DNA of 64,000 nt. It comes from Allobosea sp. LC85. GTDB lineage: Bacteria; Pseudomonadota; Alphaproteobacteria; Rhizobiales; Beijerinckiaceae. This document shows, one piece after another, positions 50,255 through 60,808 of the stretch; position 1 is the stretch's first letter, and every line of letters starts with the position of its first letter. Where the stretch lies: contig NZ_JPKG01000072.1 in the NCBI RefSeq assembly GCF_000735605.1, positions 1 through 64,000 on the forward strand. Direction: 5' to 3'. The notes beneath the pieces were generated by a model, which was given only the letters and a program-made list of their open reading frames with translations, was not told the origin of the DNA and made no database searches. Both the position numbers and the translations under genes were made by a program.

Positions 50255-50998
50255 ATGGGCGCAAGCCACAGAGACAGGCGATTGGGAAGGTATTCGCTGA
50301 TCGCTTCAGTTCTTCCCCTGTTGCTTACAGCCTGCCAGACCTCTCAGTCCGCAGCGACCTCGCCAGCGAAAGAGGTCAACGCGAGCCATCCGCCTGTGGT
50401 TGAGTTCGGACCAGCGGTCGCGCGCGAATATCGCAGGCCGCGGGCACTGTTTGCGGCGCGGCCTGTGCTAACCCAAGCGGACTACACCGCGCGCAACACG
50501 CTACCCAAGGCAGCTTCGGGAGCGGCAGCGCTCCCCCGTGCCTATGCCGACCCGGAGGTGATCGCGTCGTTCTTCGCCGACAGGACCATAGTCAGCCATA
50601 GCCCTCAGCACGGTACCCAGGTCGAGTATATCGCGCCAAACGGTACGACCTTTCTTTGGTATCCCGGAAACGACACGATCCTGCGCGGGAGCTTCAACGT
50701 GCTTTGGGAAAACGCGTCGGCTGAGATCGATGATCCCCAGGAAGGGCGTTACCGCGGCCAGATCAACCTCAACTATGTTTGCTTCCGCTATGCTGCGAAT
50801 TCCTACAACCCCGTAACGGGGCATCGCGGCGGCGGGTTTGAATGCGGCAGCTATGCGAGGCAGCGTGAGGCACTGAGGGAGACCCGCAAGGGTGACGTCT
50901 TTGGCCTTGCCGGGCGCACCAAGGCCCCATTCCCGCTTGGCCGGGAGCCACAATCCGTCGCTGCCTTGCAGAAGCTAGGGGCGGCGAAACAGCAATGA
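50255..50998 (+). CDS. Lipoprotein of unknown function between pdhC and lpdA
   Basis: A 247-residue protein with a lipoprotein signal: basic RDRRLGRYS, hydrophobic LIASVLPLLL, lipobox LTAC with Cys27. The mature part has a region of about 110 residues (VIASFFADRTIVSHSPQHGTQ to YVCFRYAANSYNP) with aromatic and Gly residues and two Cys. I recognise no family. A GAGAGG site precedes ATG 50255. Although it lies inside the pdh-lpd run, it has its own spacers on both sides. Confidence 0.7.
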   Translation: MGASHRDRRLGRYSLIASVLPLLLTACQTSQSAATSPAKEVNASHPPVVEFGPAVAREYRRPRALFAARPVLTQADYTARNTLPKAASGAAALPRAYADPEVIASFFADRTIVSHSPQHGTQVEYIAPNGTTFLWYPGNDTILRGSFNVLWENASAEIDDPQEGRYRGQINLNYVCFRYAANSYNPVTGHRGGGFECGSYARQREALRETRKGDVFGLAGRTKAPFPLGREPQSVAALQKLGAAKQQ

Positions 50999-51067
50999 TA
51001 GCCGATTGAGCTTGGCGTCTGCACCGCGCGGCGCGACGGGTTTCGATTTAGAACAAGGGTTAGGGAC

Positions 51068-52507
51068 ATGTCCGACTACGACGTCATCATCATCGGGTCC
51101 GGTCCCGGCGGTTATATCGCGGCCATCCGCTCGGCGCAGCTCGGCTTCAAGACCGCGATCGTCGAGCGTGAGCATCTTGCCGGCATCTGCTCGAACTGGG
51201 GTTGCATCCCGACCAAGGCGCTGCTGCGCTCGGCCGAGATCCTGCATTTCGGCCAGCACGCCAAGGATTATGGGCTGGTGCTCGAAGGCTCCTTCAAGGC
51301 CGATCTTGCCGCCATCGTTCAGCGCTCGCGCGGCATCGCCGCCCGCATGAACAATGGCGTCCAGTTTCTGATGAAGAAGAACAAGGTCGACGTGATCTGG
51401 GGCGAGGCCAAGCTGACCAAGCCCAGCACGATCGTGGTTGGCAAGACCGCGAAGCCTGCCATGCAGCCGCAGGTTCCGCCGCCGAAAAATGCCAAGGGCG
51501 AGGGCAGCTACACCGCCGACCACATCATTCTCGCGACGGGCGCACGCCCGCGTGCCCTTCCCGGCCTCGAGCCGGACGGCAAGCTGATCTGGACCTATTT
51601 CGAGGCCATGGTCCCGCAGAAGATGCCGAAATCGCTGCTTGTGGTGGGCTCAGGCGCGATCGGCATCGAGTTCGCCTCCTTCTACCGCACCATGGGTGTC
51701 GAGGTGACGGTGGTCGAGGTCCTGCCGCAGGTCGTGCCGGTCGAGGATGCCGAGATTGGCGCCTTCGCCCGCAAGGCCTTCGAGAAGCAGGGCATGAAGA
51801 TCATCACCAGCGCCAAGGTGACCAAGGTCGAGAAATCAGCGGATTCGATCACGGCCCATATCGAGGATGAGAAGGGCGGCAAGCAGACGATCACAGCCGA
51901 CCGCATGATCTCCGCCGTCGGCGTCGTTGCCAATGTCGAGAACCTTGGCCTGGAGACGCTCGGCGTGAAGAGCGATCGCGGCTTCATCGCCATCGACGAG
52001 TTCTGCCGCACCAACGTGAAGGGCGTCTATGCGATCGGCGACGTCGCCGGCCCGCCGATGCTGGCGCACAAGGCCGAGCACGAGGCGGTGATCTGCGTCG
52101 AGGCGATCAAGGGCCTGCATCCGCACCCGATGGACAAGAACATGATCCCGGGCTGCACCTATTGCCACCCGCAGATCGCCAGCGTCGGCCTGACCGAGGC
52201 CAAAGCCAAGGCTGCTGGGCACGAGCTCAGGGTCGGCCGCTTCAACTTCGTCGCCAACGGCAAGGCGGTCGCGCTCGGCGAGGATAGCGGCTTGGTCAAG
52301 ACGATCTTCGACGCCAAGACTGGCAAGTTGCTCGGCGCGCATATGGTCGGGGCGGAAGTGACCGAGCTGATCCAGGGCTTCGTCGTCGCCATGAACCTCG
52401 AGACGACCGAGGAAGAATTAATGCACACCATCTTCCCGCATCCGACGCTGTCGGAGGCGATGAAGGAAAGCGTGCTCGACGCCTACGGGAAGGTGCTGAA
52501 CGCGTAG
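51068..52507 (+). CDS. lpdA: Dihydrolipoamide dehydrogenase (E3)
   Basis: A 479-residue flavoprotein that reoxidises the lipoyl groups of E2 with NAD+. The FAD motif is IIGSGPGGYIAAIRSAQLG; the redox disulfide is Cys41/Cys46 in GICSNWGCIPTKALL; the NAD motif is VVGSGAIGIEFASFY; GVYAIGDVAGPPMLAHKAEHE binds FAD; and the C-terminal HPTLSEAMKE supplies the active-site His of the partner subunit. Location after pdhC fits the PDH complex. Confidence 0.96.
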   Translation: MSDYDVIIIGSGPGGYIAAIRSAQLGFKTAIVEREHLAGICSNWGCIPTKALLRSAEILHFGQHAKDYGLVLEGSFKADLAAIVQRSRGIAARMNNGVQFLMKKNKVDVIWGEAKLTKPSTIVVGKTAKPAMQPQVPPPKNAKGEGSYTADHIILATGARPRALPGLEPDGKLIWTYFEAMVPQKMPKSLLVVGSGAIGIEFASFYRTMGVEVTVVEVLPQVVPVEDAEIGAFARKAFEKQGMKIITSAKVTKVEKSADSITAHIEDEKGGKQTITADRMISAVGVVANVENLGLETLGVKSDRGFIAIDEFCRTNVKGVYAIGDVAGPPMLAHKAEHEAVICVEAIKGLHPHPMDKNMIPGCTYCHPQIASVGLTEAKAKAAGHELRVGRFNFVANGKAVALGEDSGLVKTIFDAKTGKLLGAHMVGAEVTELIQGFVVAMNLETTEEELMHTIFPHPTLSEAMKESVLDAYGKVLNA

Positions 52508-52579
52508 AGATGCTGAACCGGGCGCTCTCAGTGCCAGGTTCCGTGATGGCAGACTGACTGACAAGAGCTGGAGACCACC

Positions 52580-52828
52580 ATGGATCTGCGTTCGATTATC
52601 GTCGCCATCATCATCGGTCTCGTCGCCGGCTGGCTCGCCAGCATCGTCGTCGGTGGTGGTGGGCTTGTCCGCTACATCATCACCGGCCTGATCGGCGCCT
52701 TCGTCGGCAGCTTTCTGCTCTCGGCGCTCGGCGTGAATCTCGGCATCGGCAACCCGCTGGTCTCGCAGATCATCACGGCAACGATCGGCGCCATCGTCGT
52801 GGTGCTGCTGGCGCGGGTGATCGCCTGA
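52580..52828 (+). CDS. GlsB/YeaQ/YmgE-family small membrane protein
   Basis: An 82-residue protein with three hydrophobic helices and the Gly-rich motif ASIVVGGGGLVRYIITGLIGAFVG of the transglycosylase-associated (GlsB/YeaQ/YmgE) family. Members are stress-linked inner-membrane proteins without a known activity. GGAG precedes the ATG. It is first of three related genes in tandem. Confidence 0.88.
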   Translation: MDLRSIIVAIIIGLVAGWLASIVVGGGGLVRYIITGLIGAFVGSFLLSALGVNLGIGNPLVSQIITATIGAIVVVLLARVIA

Positions 52829-53012
52829 GGTTTCCCTCTCTGGAAACTCGCGCCATGCGAGGGCATATCCGAGCGATGACGACACGCCGCGTACGCGCAA
52901 ATCCCGTGGTCCCGACCAGGTCATCCCCGACGACAAGGTCGAGGTCCTGCCCCCTGGCCGCGGCCCGCCCCTGGATTGGCGGGCGCTCGCGCCGACGATT
53001 CTGCTCGGTACC

Positions 53013-53219
53013 GTGACCGGCTTCGTCGCCAGCCTCGTGGTCGGAGGCGGCGGGTTGATCCGTCACGCCGTTGTCGGTGTGCTCGGCATGCTGGTCGGGC
53101 AGGGATTGGTGCGGATTACCGGCTGGAGCGTGCGGACCGGACACGCCTTCCTCGACGAGGCGGCGATGGCGGTGCTCGGCGCGATCCTCGTGGTGCTGCT
53201 GGCAAGGTTCATCGCGTGA
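53013..53219 (+). CDS. Second GlsB/YeaQ-like membrane protein, start uncertain
   Basis: Homology to the upstream gene is clear (ASLVVGGGGLIRHAVVGVLGMLVGQ) but the only standard start, GTG 53013, falls inside the first helix and would give 68 residues. Homology extends about 14 residues further up (DWRALAPTILLGTVTGF), in an open frame that continues to a stop at 52818-52820 with no ATG, GTG or TTG in a suitable place; CTG 52971 aligns exactly with the ATG of the first copy. Either it uses a CTG start or the true start was lost. Confidence 0.55.
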   Translation: MTGFVASLVVGGGGLIRHAVVGVLGMLVGQGLVRITGWSVRTGHAFLDEAAMAVLGAILVVLLARFIA

Positions 53220-53290
53220 CGACCGGAGCGGGCCGTCCCTGGCCTGTCCGGCAGATTCATCCTGCAGGCTGACGAAAGGGACGACGGATC

Positions 53291-53575
53291 ATGGATAGCC
53301 CCATCTACGCCGCGCTCGGCACGCCCGGTTACGGCTTCTTCGCGACGCTGCTGATCGGCTTGCTCGCCGGCTGGATCGCGGAGCGCATCACCTCGTCCGA
53401 TCATGGGCTCTTCACCAATATGCTGGTGGGCGTGGCAGGTTCGTTTGTCGGCAGCCGCCTGGCCGAACTGCTCGATATCCCGATCCACGGCTTCCTTCGC
53501 ACCCTGGTCGCGGCCATCGCAGGCGCCTGCGTGGTGATCGTGATCTGGAACGCGATGCGGAAACCTGCGACCTGA
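53291..53575 (+). CDS. Third GlsB/YeaQ-family membrane protein
   Basis: A 94-residue protein of the same family: helices at residues ~14-32 (YGFFATLLIGLLAGWIAERI), 44-60 (NMLVGVAGSFVGSRLAELL) and 68-88 (FLRTLVAAIAGACVVIVIW). It is more diverged than the first two copies and lacks the GGGG motif, having SSDHG in that place. A GAAAGGGA ribosome site lies upstream of the ATG. Confidence 0.8.
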   Translation: MDSPIYAALGTPGYGFFATLLIGLLAGWIAERITSSDHGLFTNMLVGVAGSFVGSRLAELLDIPIHGFLRTLVAAIAGACVVIVIWNAMRKPAT

Positions 53576-53666
53576 CGCGACCTCCGGTCAGGTTGCCGCC
53601 GGGCCTGATGCAGATTAGCTAGAGCAAATTGGCGCCTCTCGCAGGCGCCGGGTGACTGGAAACGAC

Positions 53667-54671
53667 ATGGCTCTCGTTCTCGACCTTCTGAACCGCGATC
53701 CGCGGCCCAATGTCGGCAATCCCAAGGCGGATGCCAAGCCTGCGGCCGAGCTGCGTCATCCCGAGAAGCAGAAGCGTCCGGAGAACCCTGTTCTTCGCAA
53801 ACCGGACTGGATCAGGGTGAAGGCGCCCGGCTCTCCGAAATGGGCCGAAACGCAGAAGATCGTGAAGGAGAACAAGCTCGTCACGGTCTGCGAGGAAGCA
53901 GGCTGCCCGAATATCGGCGAGTGCTGGGAGAAGAAGCACGCCACCTTCATGATCATGGGTGACACCTGTACGCGGGCCTGCGCCTTCTGCAACGTCAAGA
54001 CGGGCGTGCCACAGGCGCTCGACCTGGAGGAGCCGCGCAAGGTCGCAGAAGCCGTCGCCAAGCTCGGCCTCGAGCATGTCGTCATCACCTCGGTCGACCG
54101 CGATGATCTCGATGACGGTGGCGCGGAGCATTTCGCCCGCGTGATCTGCGCGATCCGCGAGGCTTCGCCCGGCACGACGATCGAGATCCTGACGCCGGAT
54201 TTCCTGCGCAAGCCCGGCGCGCTCGAAGTGGTCGTCGCGGCCAAGCCGGACGTGTTCAACCACAATCTCGAAACCGTACCCGGCAAGTATCTGAAGGTGC
54301 GCCCTGGCGCGCGCTATTTCCATTCGCTGCGCCTGCTGCAGCGTGTGAAGGAGCTCGATCCCACCATCTTCACCAAGTCCGGCATCATGGTCGGTCTCGG
54401 CGAGGAGCGGAACGAAATCCTTCAGTTGATGGACGATCTGCGCTCGGCCGACGTCGATTTCATGACCATCGGCCAGTACCTCGCGCCCTCACGCAAGCAT
54501 CATGCGGTGATCCGCTTCGTCACGCCCGACGAGTTCAAGGGTTTCGAGGCCATCGCCTATGTGAAGGGCTTCCTGATGGTGTCCTCGACGCCGCTGACGC
54601 GCTCCTCGCACCACGCGGGCGAGGATTTCGCGCGGTTGAGGGACGCCCGCGCAGCCAAGCTCGGCGGCTGA
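53667..54671 (+). CDS. lipA: Lipoyl synthase LipA
   Basis: A 334-residue radical-SAM enzyme that inserts two sulfurs into octanoyl groups on PDH and related E2 proteins. The auxiliary cluster is Cys75/Cys80/Cys86 ([12 protein letters not shown]), the radical-SAM cluster is Cys101/105/108 (CTRACAFC), and the C-terminal [10 protein letters not shown] supplies the conserved Ser. ATG 53667 has GGA 6 bases upstream; a GTG five codons earlier is possible. It supplies the lipoyl groups of PdhB and PdhC encoded just upstream. Confidence 0.96.
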   Translation: MALVLDLLNRDPRPNVGNPKADAKPAAELRHPEKQKRPENPVLRKPDWIRVKAPGSPKWAETQKIVKENKLVTVCEEAGCPNIGECWEKKHATFMIMGDTCTRACAFCNVKTGVPQALDLEEPRKVAEAVAKLGLEHVVITSVDRDDLDDGGAEHFARVICAIREASPGTTIEILTPDFLRKPGALEVVVAAKPDVFNHNLETVPGKYLKVRPGARYFHSLRLLQRVKELDPTIFTKSGIMVGLGEERNEILQLMDDLRSADVDFMTIGQYLAPSRKHHAVIRFVTPDEFKGFEAIAYVKGFLMVSSTPLTRSSHHAGEDFARLRDARAAKLGG

Positions 54672-54685
54672 GCGCGCAGCATCTC

Positions 54686-55174
54686 ATGCCGATGTTCAAC
54701 AGCACCCGCCGGGTGAAGCACTCGCCGGAGCGGATGTTCGCGCTCGTGGCGGATGTCGAGAAATACCCCCAGTTCCTGCCGCTTTGCGAAGGCTTGGTGG
54801 TGCGGCGCCGGACGCCGCGCGAAGGCGGCGGCGAAGTGTTGGTGGCCGACATGACGGTCGGCTTCAAGGCGATCCGCGAGACCTTCACCAGTCGCGTCAC
54901 GCTTGATCCAGCCAATCTGAAGATTCTTGTCGAGTATGTCGACGGTCCGTTCCGGCATCTCGAAAATCGCTGGAACTTCAAGGCGATGGATGGAGGCTGC
55001 GAGATCGCCTTCTTCATTTCCTACGAGTTCGCCAGCCGCATGCTCGGCCTGCTGATGGGTACGATGTTCGACAAGGCCTTTCGCAAGTTCGCCGAAGCTT
55101 TCGAGAGGCGGGCTGATCTGGTCTATGGCCGTGCCCGGGCCAGAGTCACGGATGGTTCAGCGCCGCCCGCTTGA
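54686..55174 (+). CDS. COQ10/RatA-family START-domain protein (coenzyme Q-binding)
   Basis: A 162-residue polyketide cyclase/START-like protein. The N-terminus STRRVKHSPERMFALVADVEKYPQFLPLCEG and the later VEYVDGPFRHLENRWNFK and FEFASRMLG-type segments are those of COQ10/RatA, thought to carry or position ubiquinone for respiration. It lies 14 bases after lipA, in the same transcript. It overlaps the 3' end of cinA on the other strand by 29 bases. The RatA 'toxin' label from E. coli is not supported by context. Confidence 0.88.
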   Translation: MPMFNSTRRVKHSPERMFALVADVEKYPQFLPLCEGLVVRRRTPREGGGEVLVADMTVGFKAIRETFTSRVTLDPANLKILVEYVDGPFRHLENRWNFKAMDGGCEIAFFISYEFASRMLGLLMGTMFDKAFRKFAEAFERRADLVYGRARARVTDGSAPPA

Positions 55175-55643
55175 GCATGGCGAGCGCCTCGAGGACCGAG
55201 AGACGGCGGATTTCGTCTCGCGCCTGATCGCCGAAGCGCATTTCGCGATGCGTGGTCATTACAGTTGACGCGCAGGCGAAATGGACGAGGCCGACGGGCT
55301 TGGCCGCGCTCCCGCCGCCCGGCCCGGCAACACCGGTGATCGCGACGGAAAAATCAGCCTCGAGCTTCGTGCGGCCGCCTTCCGCCATGGCGCGGGCAAC
55401 CGGCTCGCTGACAGCGCCGTAGCCGTCGATCAGCGTCGCAGGCACGCCCGCCAATGCAGTCTTGGCGGCGTTCGAATAGGTCACCAGCCCGCCGTTGACG
55501 ACGTCCGACGAACCAGGAATTGCGGTCAGCGCGCCCGAGACGAGCCCGCCTGTGCAGGACTCGACCGTCGCGACGCTCAGACCACGATCGCGGCAGATGG
55601 TCAGGATTTCGATGGCGAGGGCGGTGATCTCGGAATCGAACAT
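55146..55643 (-). CDS. CinA-family nicotinamide-nucleotide amidohydrolase
   Basis: A 165-residue protein equal to the C-terminal CinA/PncC domain, which deamidates nicotinamide mononucleotide. Motifs are VATVESCTGGLVSGALTAIPGSS, GGLVTYSNAAKTALAGV and SVAITGVAGPGGGSAAKPVGLVH. The N-terminal MoaB-like domain of long CinA is absent, the usual short form. It follows ispDF by 11 bases on the minus strand; its 3' end overlaps the COQ10-like gene tail to tail. Confidence 0.92.
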   Translation of the reverse strand: MFDSEITALAIEILTICRDRGLSVATVESCTGGLVSGALTAIPGSSDVVNGGLVTYSNAAKTALAGVPATLIDGYGAVSEPVARAMAEGGRTKLEADFSVAITGVAGPGGGSAAKPVGLVHFACASTVMTTHREMRFGDQARDEIRRLSVLEALAMLKRAALNHP

Positions 55644-55654
55644 GGTGGTTGCCC

Positions 55655-56860
55655 CTATTCGTCGTTCGGCAGGCGCAAAGTGGCCGTTGCCAAAGCCGCC
55701 AGCCCTTCGCCGCGACCGGTAAAGCCCATGCGTTCCGATGTCGTCGCCTTGAGCCCGACCTGGTCGAGCCGTACACCTGTGACCTCCGCGATCCGTGCCC
55801 GAATCTGTTCACGATAGGGGCCGACCTTCGGCGCCTCGCAAACGATGCTGAGATCGAGATGGTCGATCACGCCGCCGCGCCCGCTGACGCGCTCGGCGGC
55901 AAATGCGAGGAAACGGTCTGACGAGGCACCGCGCCATTGCGGATCGCTCGGCGGAAAATGCGTGCCGATATCGCCATCCGCCAGCGCCCCGAGAATGGCA
56001 TCGGTCAAGGCGTGCAACGCAACGTCGCCGTCGGAATGGGCTCGCACGCCGCGCGCGTGCGGAATTCGGACGCCACCGAGCCAGACATGATCGCCATCGG
56101 TGAAGGCATGGACGTCATAGCCGGTGCCGACCCGGGTGGTCAGCTGCCTGCGCAGCCTCTCCTCCGCCAGGGCAAAATCCTCGGGATGCGTCAGCTTCAC
56201 GTTCATGGCCTCTCCAGGGAAGGTCGTGACCCTATGGCCCGCCCATTCGATCAGCGCGGCGTCGTCGGTTAGGCCGGTGACGGCCGCGGCAGCTGCCGCC
56301 TCATGGGCTGCCAGCAAGAGGCGGAAGGCAAAGGCCTGAGGGGTCTGCACGCTGACGAGTTGGTCGCGCGGCGGCGTCTCGACGATATGTCCCTTGCCGT
56401 CCACGCGCTTGATCGTGTCGGTGACAGGCAAGGCGGGGATAGCAGCCGAACTGCTCCGCGCGGTTTCGATTGCGCGCTCGATCAGGGTTCGGGACGCGAA
56501 CGGCCGGGCTGCATCATGGACCAGCACGGTTCCTTCGAATCCTGCGGCCGCCAATGCCTGCAGCCCGAGCCGCACAGAGTCTTGCCGGGTCGCGCCCCCC
56601 GCTACGGGGCCGAGCAGCTTGCCGGACGGGACGCCTGCGACAGCGTCGGCATAGCAGGCCTCATCACCTGTACCGATGACGACCACGACATGTGTCACGG
56701 CCCGCTCATCCAGGAACGGAAGAAGGCTTCGCCGCAGGACTGGCAGGCCGGCGAGACGGCGATACTGCTTTGGCAAGTCCCCGCCTGCGCGCAGGCCGCG
56801 CCCCGCCGCAACGACGAGGGCCGCCACCGACGGGAGACTTGTCACTGTTTCGGACGACAC
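55655..56860 (-). CDS. ispDF: Bifunctional IspD/IspF of the MEP isoprenoid pathway
   Basis: A 401-residue fusion. The IspD half (1 to ~235) is a cytidylyltransferase ([45 protein letters not shown]); the IspF half (from GTGYDVHAF) makes the 2,4-cyclodiphosphate, with the metal residues in YDVHAF and [16 protein letters not shown]. The fusion is typical of Hyphomicrobiales. GTG 56860 has GGAG 7 bases upstream; ATG 56902 would add 14 residues without such a site. Confidence 0.93.
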   Translation of the reverse strand: MSSETVTSLPSVAALVVAAGRGLRAGGDLPKQYRRLAGLPVLRRSLLPFLDERAVTHVVVVIGTGDEACYADAVAGVPSGKLLGPVAGGATRQDSVRLGLQALAAAGFEGTVLVHDAARPFASRTLIERAIETARSSSAAIPALPVTDTIKRVDGKGHIVETPPRDQLVSVQTPQAFAFRLLLAAHEAAAAAAVTGLTDDAALIEWAGHRVTTFPGEAMNVKLTHPEDFALAEERLRRQLTTRVGTGYDVHAFTDGDHVWLGGVRIPHARGVRAHSDGDVALHALTDAILGALADGDIGTHFPPSDPQWRGASSDRFLAFAAERVSGRGGVIDHLDLSIVCEAPKVGPYREQIRARIAEVTGVRLDQVGLKATTSERMGFTGRGEGLAALATATLRLPNDE

Positions 56861-57023
56861 GGCGAGGCTCCAGCTAGAGCCCGGTTGATAGTCGCCGGTC
56901 ATGCAATCGCCAAGTGCGGAGCGAGACGCTGCGACCATCCGTTCCGGGCTGCGGCAATATTGCATTGCAGCATTGTTTCGAAATCCCTTGCGCCGATGCA
57001 GCAATGTCCAATAAATAGCCATA

Positions 57024-58046
57024 ATGGAAATTGCCTCAAAATCGGGCGATGAACTGTCCGGCATTGCCGGGGTTGCGATCGCCTCCCGAGCCTTTCTTGC
57101 GCCGATGTCGGGCGTCACCGACGTCGTGATGCGCCGCATCGCTGCACGATTCGGCGCGGGGCTCGTCGTCTCCGAAATGGTCGCATCCGACGAATTCGTG
57201 CGCGGCAGCGAGGAGGCGCGGTTGCGCGCCGAGGGGGCAGGCGTCTTCCCGCATGTCGTCCAGCTTGCCGGCTGCGATCCGCACTGGCTTGGTGAGGCTG
57301 CCCGCCTGGCAGAGGCGACCGGAGCGCAGATCGTCGATATCAATATGGGTTGTCCCGCCAAGCGCGTGACGGGCGGCTGGGCCGGCTCGGCGCTGATGCG
57401 CGATCTGGATCATGCGCTCTCGCTTGTCGAGGCGGCGGTCAGGTCCGTGAACATTCCGGTGACCGTGAAGATGCGGCTTGGCTGGGATGATGCATCCCGC
57501 AATGCGCCCGAGCTGGCGCGCCGCGCCGTATCCGCCGGCGCCGCGATGATCACGGTCCATGGTCGCACCCGGCAGCAGTTCTACAAGGGCGTCGCCGACT
57601 GGAGTGCGATTCAGGCCGTGCGTGAGACCGGTGATTTTCCGCTCGTTGCCAATGGCGACATTCACGGCGTCGCGGACGCCGAGACATGCCTTGAGCGCTC
57701 GGGCGCGAATTTCGTCATGGTCGGACGCGCGGCGCTGGGGCGGCCCTGGCTTGTCGGCGCTGTGGGCGACGTGCTCGCCGGACGCCGGGCGACCGAGTTG
57801 AGCGCGGCGCAGAAGCATGCGGTTGCGCAGGAACACTATGAGGGCCTGCTGTCCCTGCTCGGACGCGAGCAGGGCGTACGTCATGCCCGCAAGCATCTGG
57901 CCGCCTATGCCGACGAGGCGGTCGCGACCGGCTGCGACCCCGACCCCCAACAACGCCGCGCGCTCCTGACCACGGATGACCCTCACCAGGCCCTGCGCGC
58001 GCTGGCTGCCCTGTTTTCCACTGAATGCAGCCGCGAGGCAGCCTGA
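57024..58046 (+). CDS. dusB: tRNA-dihydrouridine synthase DusB (NifR3-like)
   Basis: A 340-residue FMN enzyme that reduces uridines in tRNA. Visible: the FMN site [20 protein letters not shown], the catalytic Cys110 in [30 protein letters not shown] and [12 protein letters not shown]. It is divergent from ispDF and followed 16 bases later by ntrB, the classical nifR3-ntrB-ntrC order in alphaproteobacteria, so it is probably cotranscribed with the nitrogen regulators. Confidence 0.94.
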   Translation: MEIASKSGDELSGIAGVAIASRAFLAPMSGVTDVVMRRIAARFGAGLVVSEMVASDEFVRGSEEARLRAEGAGVFPHVVQLAGCDPHWLGEAARLAEATGAQIVDINMGCPAKRVTGGWAGSALMRDLDHALSLVEAAVRSVNIPVTVKMRLGWDDASRNAPELARRAVSAGAAMITVHGRTRQQFYKGVADWSAIQAVRETGDFPLVANGDIHGVADAETCLERSGANFVMVGRAALGRPWLVGAVGDVLAGRRATELSAAQKHAVAQEHYEGLLSLLGREQGVRHARKHLAAYADEAVATGCDPDPQQRRALLTTDDPHQALRALAALFSTECSREAA

Positions 58047-58062
58047 GCGAGGACTATTGCGT

Positions 58063-59205
58063 ATGGCGATGGCATTTGCCGACGAGGTTGGCGATGGGCG
58101 GGATCTGACCTTGCTCGATATGGTTGAAATGCAGGCGCTGAATGTCCTGCCCATGCCGGTGCTCGTCATCGGCGAAGGGCATGGCATTCTTTACGCCAAC
58201 ACGGCGGCGGAGGACTTCTTCCAGTCCAGCGTTGTGGTGCTCAAGCGCCAGCGCCTGGACGATGTGATTGCCTTTGGCTCACCAGTGCTTTCCCTGGTGG
58301 AGGATGTGCAGCGGCGCGGCGCCAGTGTCAGCGAGTATCGACTTGATCTGGGCTCGCCCCGGATCGGCGTCGAACGCATCGTCGATGTTTTTGCCTCGCC
58401 CTTGCCCAACCAGGGCGATGCCGTTGTCCTGATGCTGCAAGAACGAACAATTGCCGAAAAAATGGACAGGCAGCTGACGCATCGAGGAGCGGCCCGCTCC
58501 ATCACCGCGCTCGGTGCGATGCTCGCTCACGAGATCAAGAACCCGCTCTCCGGCATTCGTGGTGCAGCGCAGCTTCTTGAAGCCTCGGTGCCGGACAGCG
58601 ATCGGATGTTGACCCAGCTGATCTGCGACGAGGCGGACCGGATCGTGAAGCTGGTCGAGCGTGTCGAGCTGTTTGGTGATGAGCGCCCGAGCGAGCGCGG
58701 TCCGGTCAATGTCCATGACGTGCTGGACCATGTGAAGCGCCTGGCCCAATCGGGCTTCGCCCGGCACATCCGCTTCAACGAGATCTATGATCCGTCGTTG
58801 CCACCGGTCGCCGGCAACCGCGATCAGCTGGTCCAGGTTCTACTGAACCTGATGAAGAATGCGGCGGAAGCCATTGGTGAGCATGCGATTGACGGCGAGA
58901 TCACGCTGACCACAGCCTACCGCCCGGGCATCCGCATGCAGCATGCCGGCTCGGCAGGTCGGATCGCCTTGCCGCTGGAGATCGGTATCCGCGACAACGG
59001 CCCAGGCGTGCCTCATGACCTGCTGCCGCATCTGTTCGATCCCTTCGTCACCACCAAGGCGCAGGGCAGTGGCCTTGGACTTGCACTCGTAGCGAAGGTG
59101 ATCGGCGACCACGGCGGAATCGTCGAGTGCGAGTCCGTGCCGCGGCGCACGACATTCCGGATTCTTCTGCCCCTGCATGAAGCGCGTCCCCAACGGAGCG
59201 CTTGA
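58063..59205 (+). CDS. ntrB: Nitrogen regulation sensor histidine kinase NtrB
   Basis: A 380-residue cytoplasmic kinase: a PAS domain (~residues 25-130), the H-box [21 protein letters not shown] with His156, and the ATPase domain ([44 protein letters not shown]). It phosphorylates NtrC in response to nitrogen status through PII proteins. It begins 16 bases after dusB and ends 21 bases before ntrC. Confidence 0.95.
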   Translation: MAMAFADEVGDGRDLTLLDMVEMQALNVLPMPVLVIGEGHGILYANTAAEDFFQSSVVVLKRQRLDDVIAFGSPVLSLVEDVQRRGASVSEYRLDLGSPRIGVERIVDVFASPLPNQGDAVVLMLQERTIAEKMDRQLTHRGAARSITALGAMLAHEIKNPLSGIRGAAQLLEASVPDSDRMLTQLICDEADRIVKLVERVELFGDERPSERGPVNVHDVLDHVKRLAQSGFARHIRFNEIYDPSLPPVAGNRDQLVQVLLNLMKNAAEAIGEHAIDGEITLTTAYRPGIRMQHAGSAGRIALPLEIGIRDNGPGVPHDLLPHLFDPFVTTKAQGSGLGLALVAKVIGDHGGIVECESVPRRTTFRILLPLHEARPQRSA

Positions 59206-59226
59206 GGTTCACAGGACGATAATTGA

Positions 59227-60678
59227 ATGCCCACCGGTAACATTCTCATCGCCGACGACGATGCCGCGATCCGCACGGTGCTCAACCAGGCCCTCGCGCG
59301 GGCCGGGTACGAGGTCAGGACGACAGGACAGGCGGCGACACTCTGGACCTGGGCAGCACAAGGGCTGGGCGATCTCATCATCACCGACGTGGTGATGCCC
59401 GACGGGAACGCCTTCGATCTTTTGCCGCGGATCAAGCGGGTGCGGCCAGACCTGCCGATCATCGTGATGAGCGCGCAGAACACCTTCATGACCGCGATCA
59501 AGGCGTCGGAGCGCGGAGCTTATGAATATCTGCCAAAACCCTTCGATCTGAAGGAACTCGTCGCGATCGTCGGGCGAGCGCTCTCGCGGCCGCGCGGCGA
59601 TGGCGGGCGTGCCAATGCCGTGGCCGAGGCTGATGACATTCCGCTGATCGGCCGCTCGCCGGCAATGCAGGACGTCTATCGGGCGCTCGCAAGGCTGATG
59701 CCGATCGACCTCACCGTGATGATCAACGGCGAGTCCGGTACAGGCAAGGAGTTGGTTGCCCGCGCGCTCCACGATTACGGCAAGCGCCGCAACGGTCCCT
59801 TCGTCGCCATCAACATGGCTGCGATTCCGAAGGATTTGATCGAATCCGAGCTGTTTGGCCATGAGAAGGGTGCCTTCACCGGCGCCCTCACGCGCTCGTC
59901 CGGCCGCTTCGAGCAAGCCGAGGGCGGCACGCTCTTCCTCGACGAAATCGGCGACATGCCGATGGAGGCCCAGACGCGGCTCCTGCGCGTGCTGCAGCAG
60001 GGCGAATACACGACGGTTGGCGGACGCACGCCGATCAAGACCAATGTCCGCATCGTGGCGGCGACCAACAAGGATCTGCGCATCTCGATCGCGCAGGGCC
60101 TGTTCCGCGAGGATCTGTTTTTCCGGCTCAACGTCGTACCGATCAGATTGCCTCCGCTGCGCGAGCGGGTCGAAGACATTCCGGATCTCGCCCGGCACTT
60201 CTTCTCGCTGGTCGAGAAGGAAGGGCTGCCGCGCAAGCAAATCGATTCGGAGGCGATGGACGTGATGCGGCGCTATCGCTGGCCGGGCAACGTTCGCGAA
60301 CTGGAAAACCTCGTCCGGCGCCTTGCCGCGCTCTATCCACAGGAGACGATCACCGCACCGATCGTCGAAACAGAACTGCAGCCGGCCTCCGCGACGTCGG
60401 GCTTCGCCCACAATTCGGGGCCGGAGCGGGCGGAGACCTTGTCCGGTTCAGTCGAGCGTCATCTCGGTCAGTATTTCGGCGGCTTTGGGGATAATATCCC
60501 GCCGCCCGGCCTCTATCATCGTATTTTGCGCGAGGTCGAACCGCCATTGATAGCCGCCGCGCTCGCGGCAACCCGGGGCAACCAGATTCGCGCGGCCGAG
60601 TTGCTCGGGCTCAATCGCAACACCCTGCGCAAGAAGATTCGTGAACTCGACATGCAGGTGGTCCGCTCGCCACGCTGA
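59227..60678 (+). CDS. ntrC: Nitrogen regulation response regulator NtrC
   Basis: A 483-residue sigma-54 activator. The receiver has Asp54 (TDVVMPDG), the AAA+ domain has Walker [16 protein letters not shown], the sigma-54 contact loop GAFTGA at 215-220 and [13 protein letters not shown], and a Fis-type helix-turn-helix ([23 protein letters not shown]) ends it. All functional motifs are intact. AGGA precedes the ATG. It turns on nitrogen-scavenging genes. Confidence 0.96.
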   Translation: MPTGNILIADDDAAIRTVLNQALARAGYEVRTTGQAATLWTWAAQGLGDLIITDVVMPDGNAFDLLPRIKRVRPDLPIIVMSAQNTFMTAIKASERGAYEYLPKPFDLKELVAIVGRALSRPRGDGGRANAVAEADDIPLIGRSPAMQDVYRALARLMPIDLTVMINGESGTGKELVARALHDYGKRRNGPFVAINMAAIPKDLIESELFGHEKGAFTGALTRSSGRFEQAEGGTLFLDEIGDMPMEAQTRLLRVLQQGEYTTVGGRTPIKTNVRIVAATNKDLRISIAQGLFREDLFFRLNVVPIRLPPLRERVEDIPDLARHFFSLVEKEGLPRKQIDSEAMDVMRRYRWPGNVRELENLVRRLAALYPQETITAPIVETELQPASATSGFAHNSGPERAETLSGSVERHLGQYFGGFGDNIPPPGLYHRILREVEPPLIAAALAATRGNQIRAAELLGLNRNTLRKKIRELDMQVVRSPR

Positions 60679-60808
60679 GCATTTGTAAGGCCGGGCAACG
60701 GTTTCCTGCCTTTCATATGTCATATTTTGACAACACCGTTGCGGCGGCGCATCAGTGCGCCGAGCCGGGTGCCCTTGCGTCCAGCTTCCGCGGAGTTGTT
60801 GAGACAGA

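Noticed and set aside
54686-55174. RatA-type toxin of a toxin-antitoxin pair
   Set aside because: The family name covers COQ10-like ubiquinone-binding proteins. No RatB antitoxin-like gene is adjacent, and the lipA/PDH context favours a respiratory role.
60720-60760. Promoter TTGACA at 60727-60732 before ntrY
   Set aside because: No acceptable -10 hexamer at 16-18 bases, so the match may be chance.
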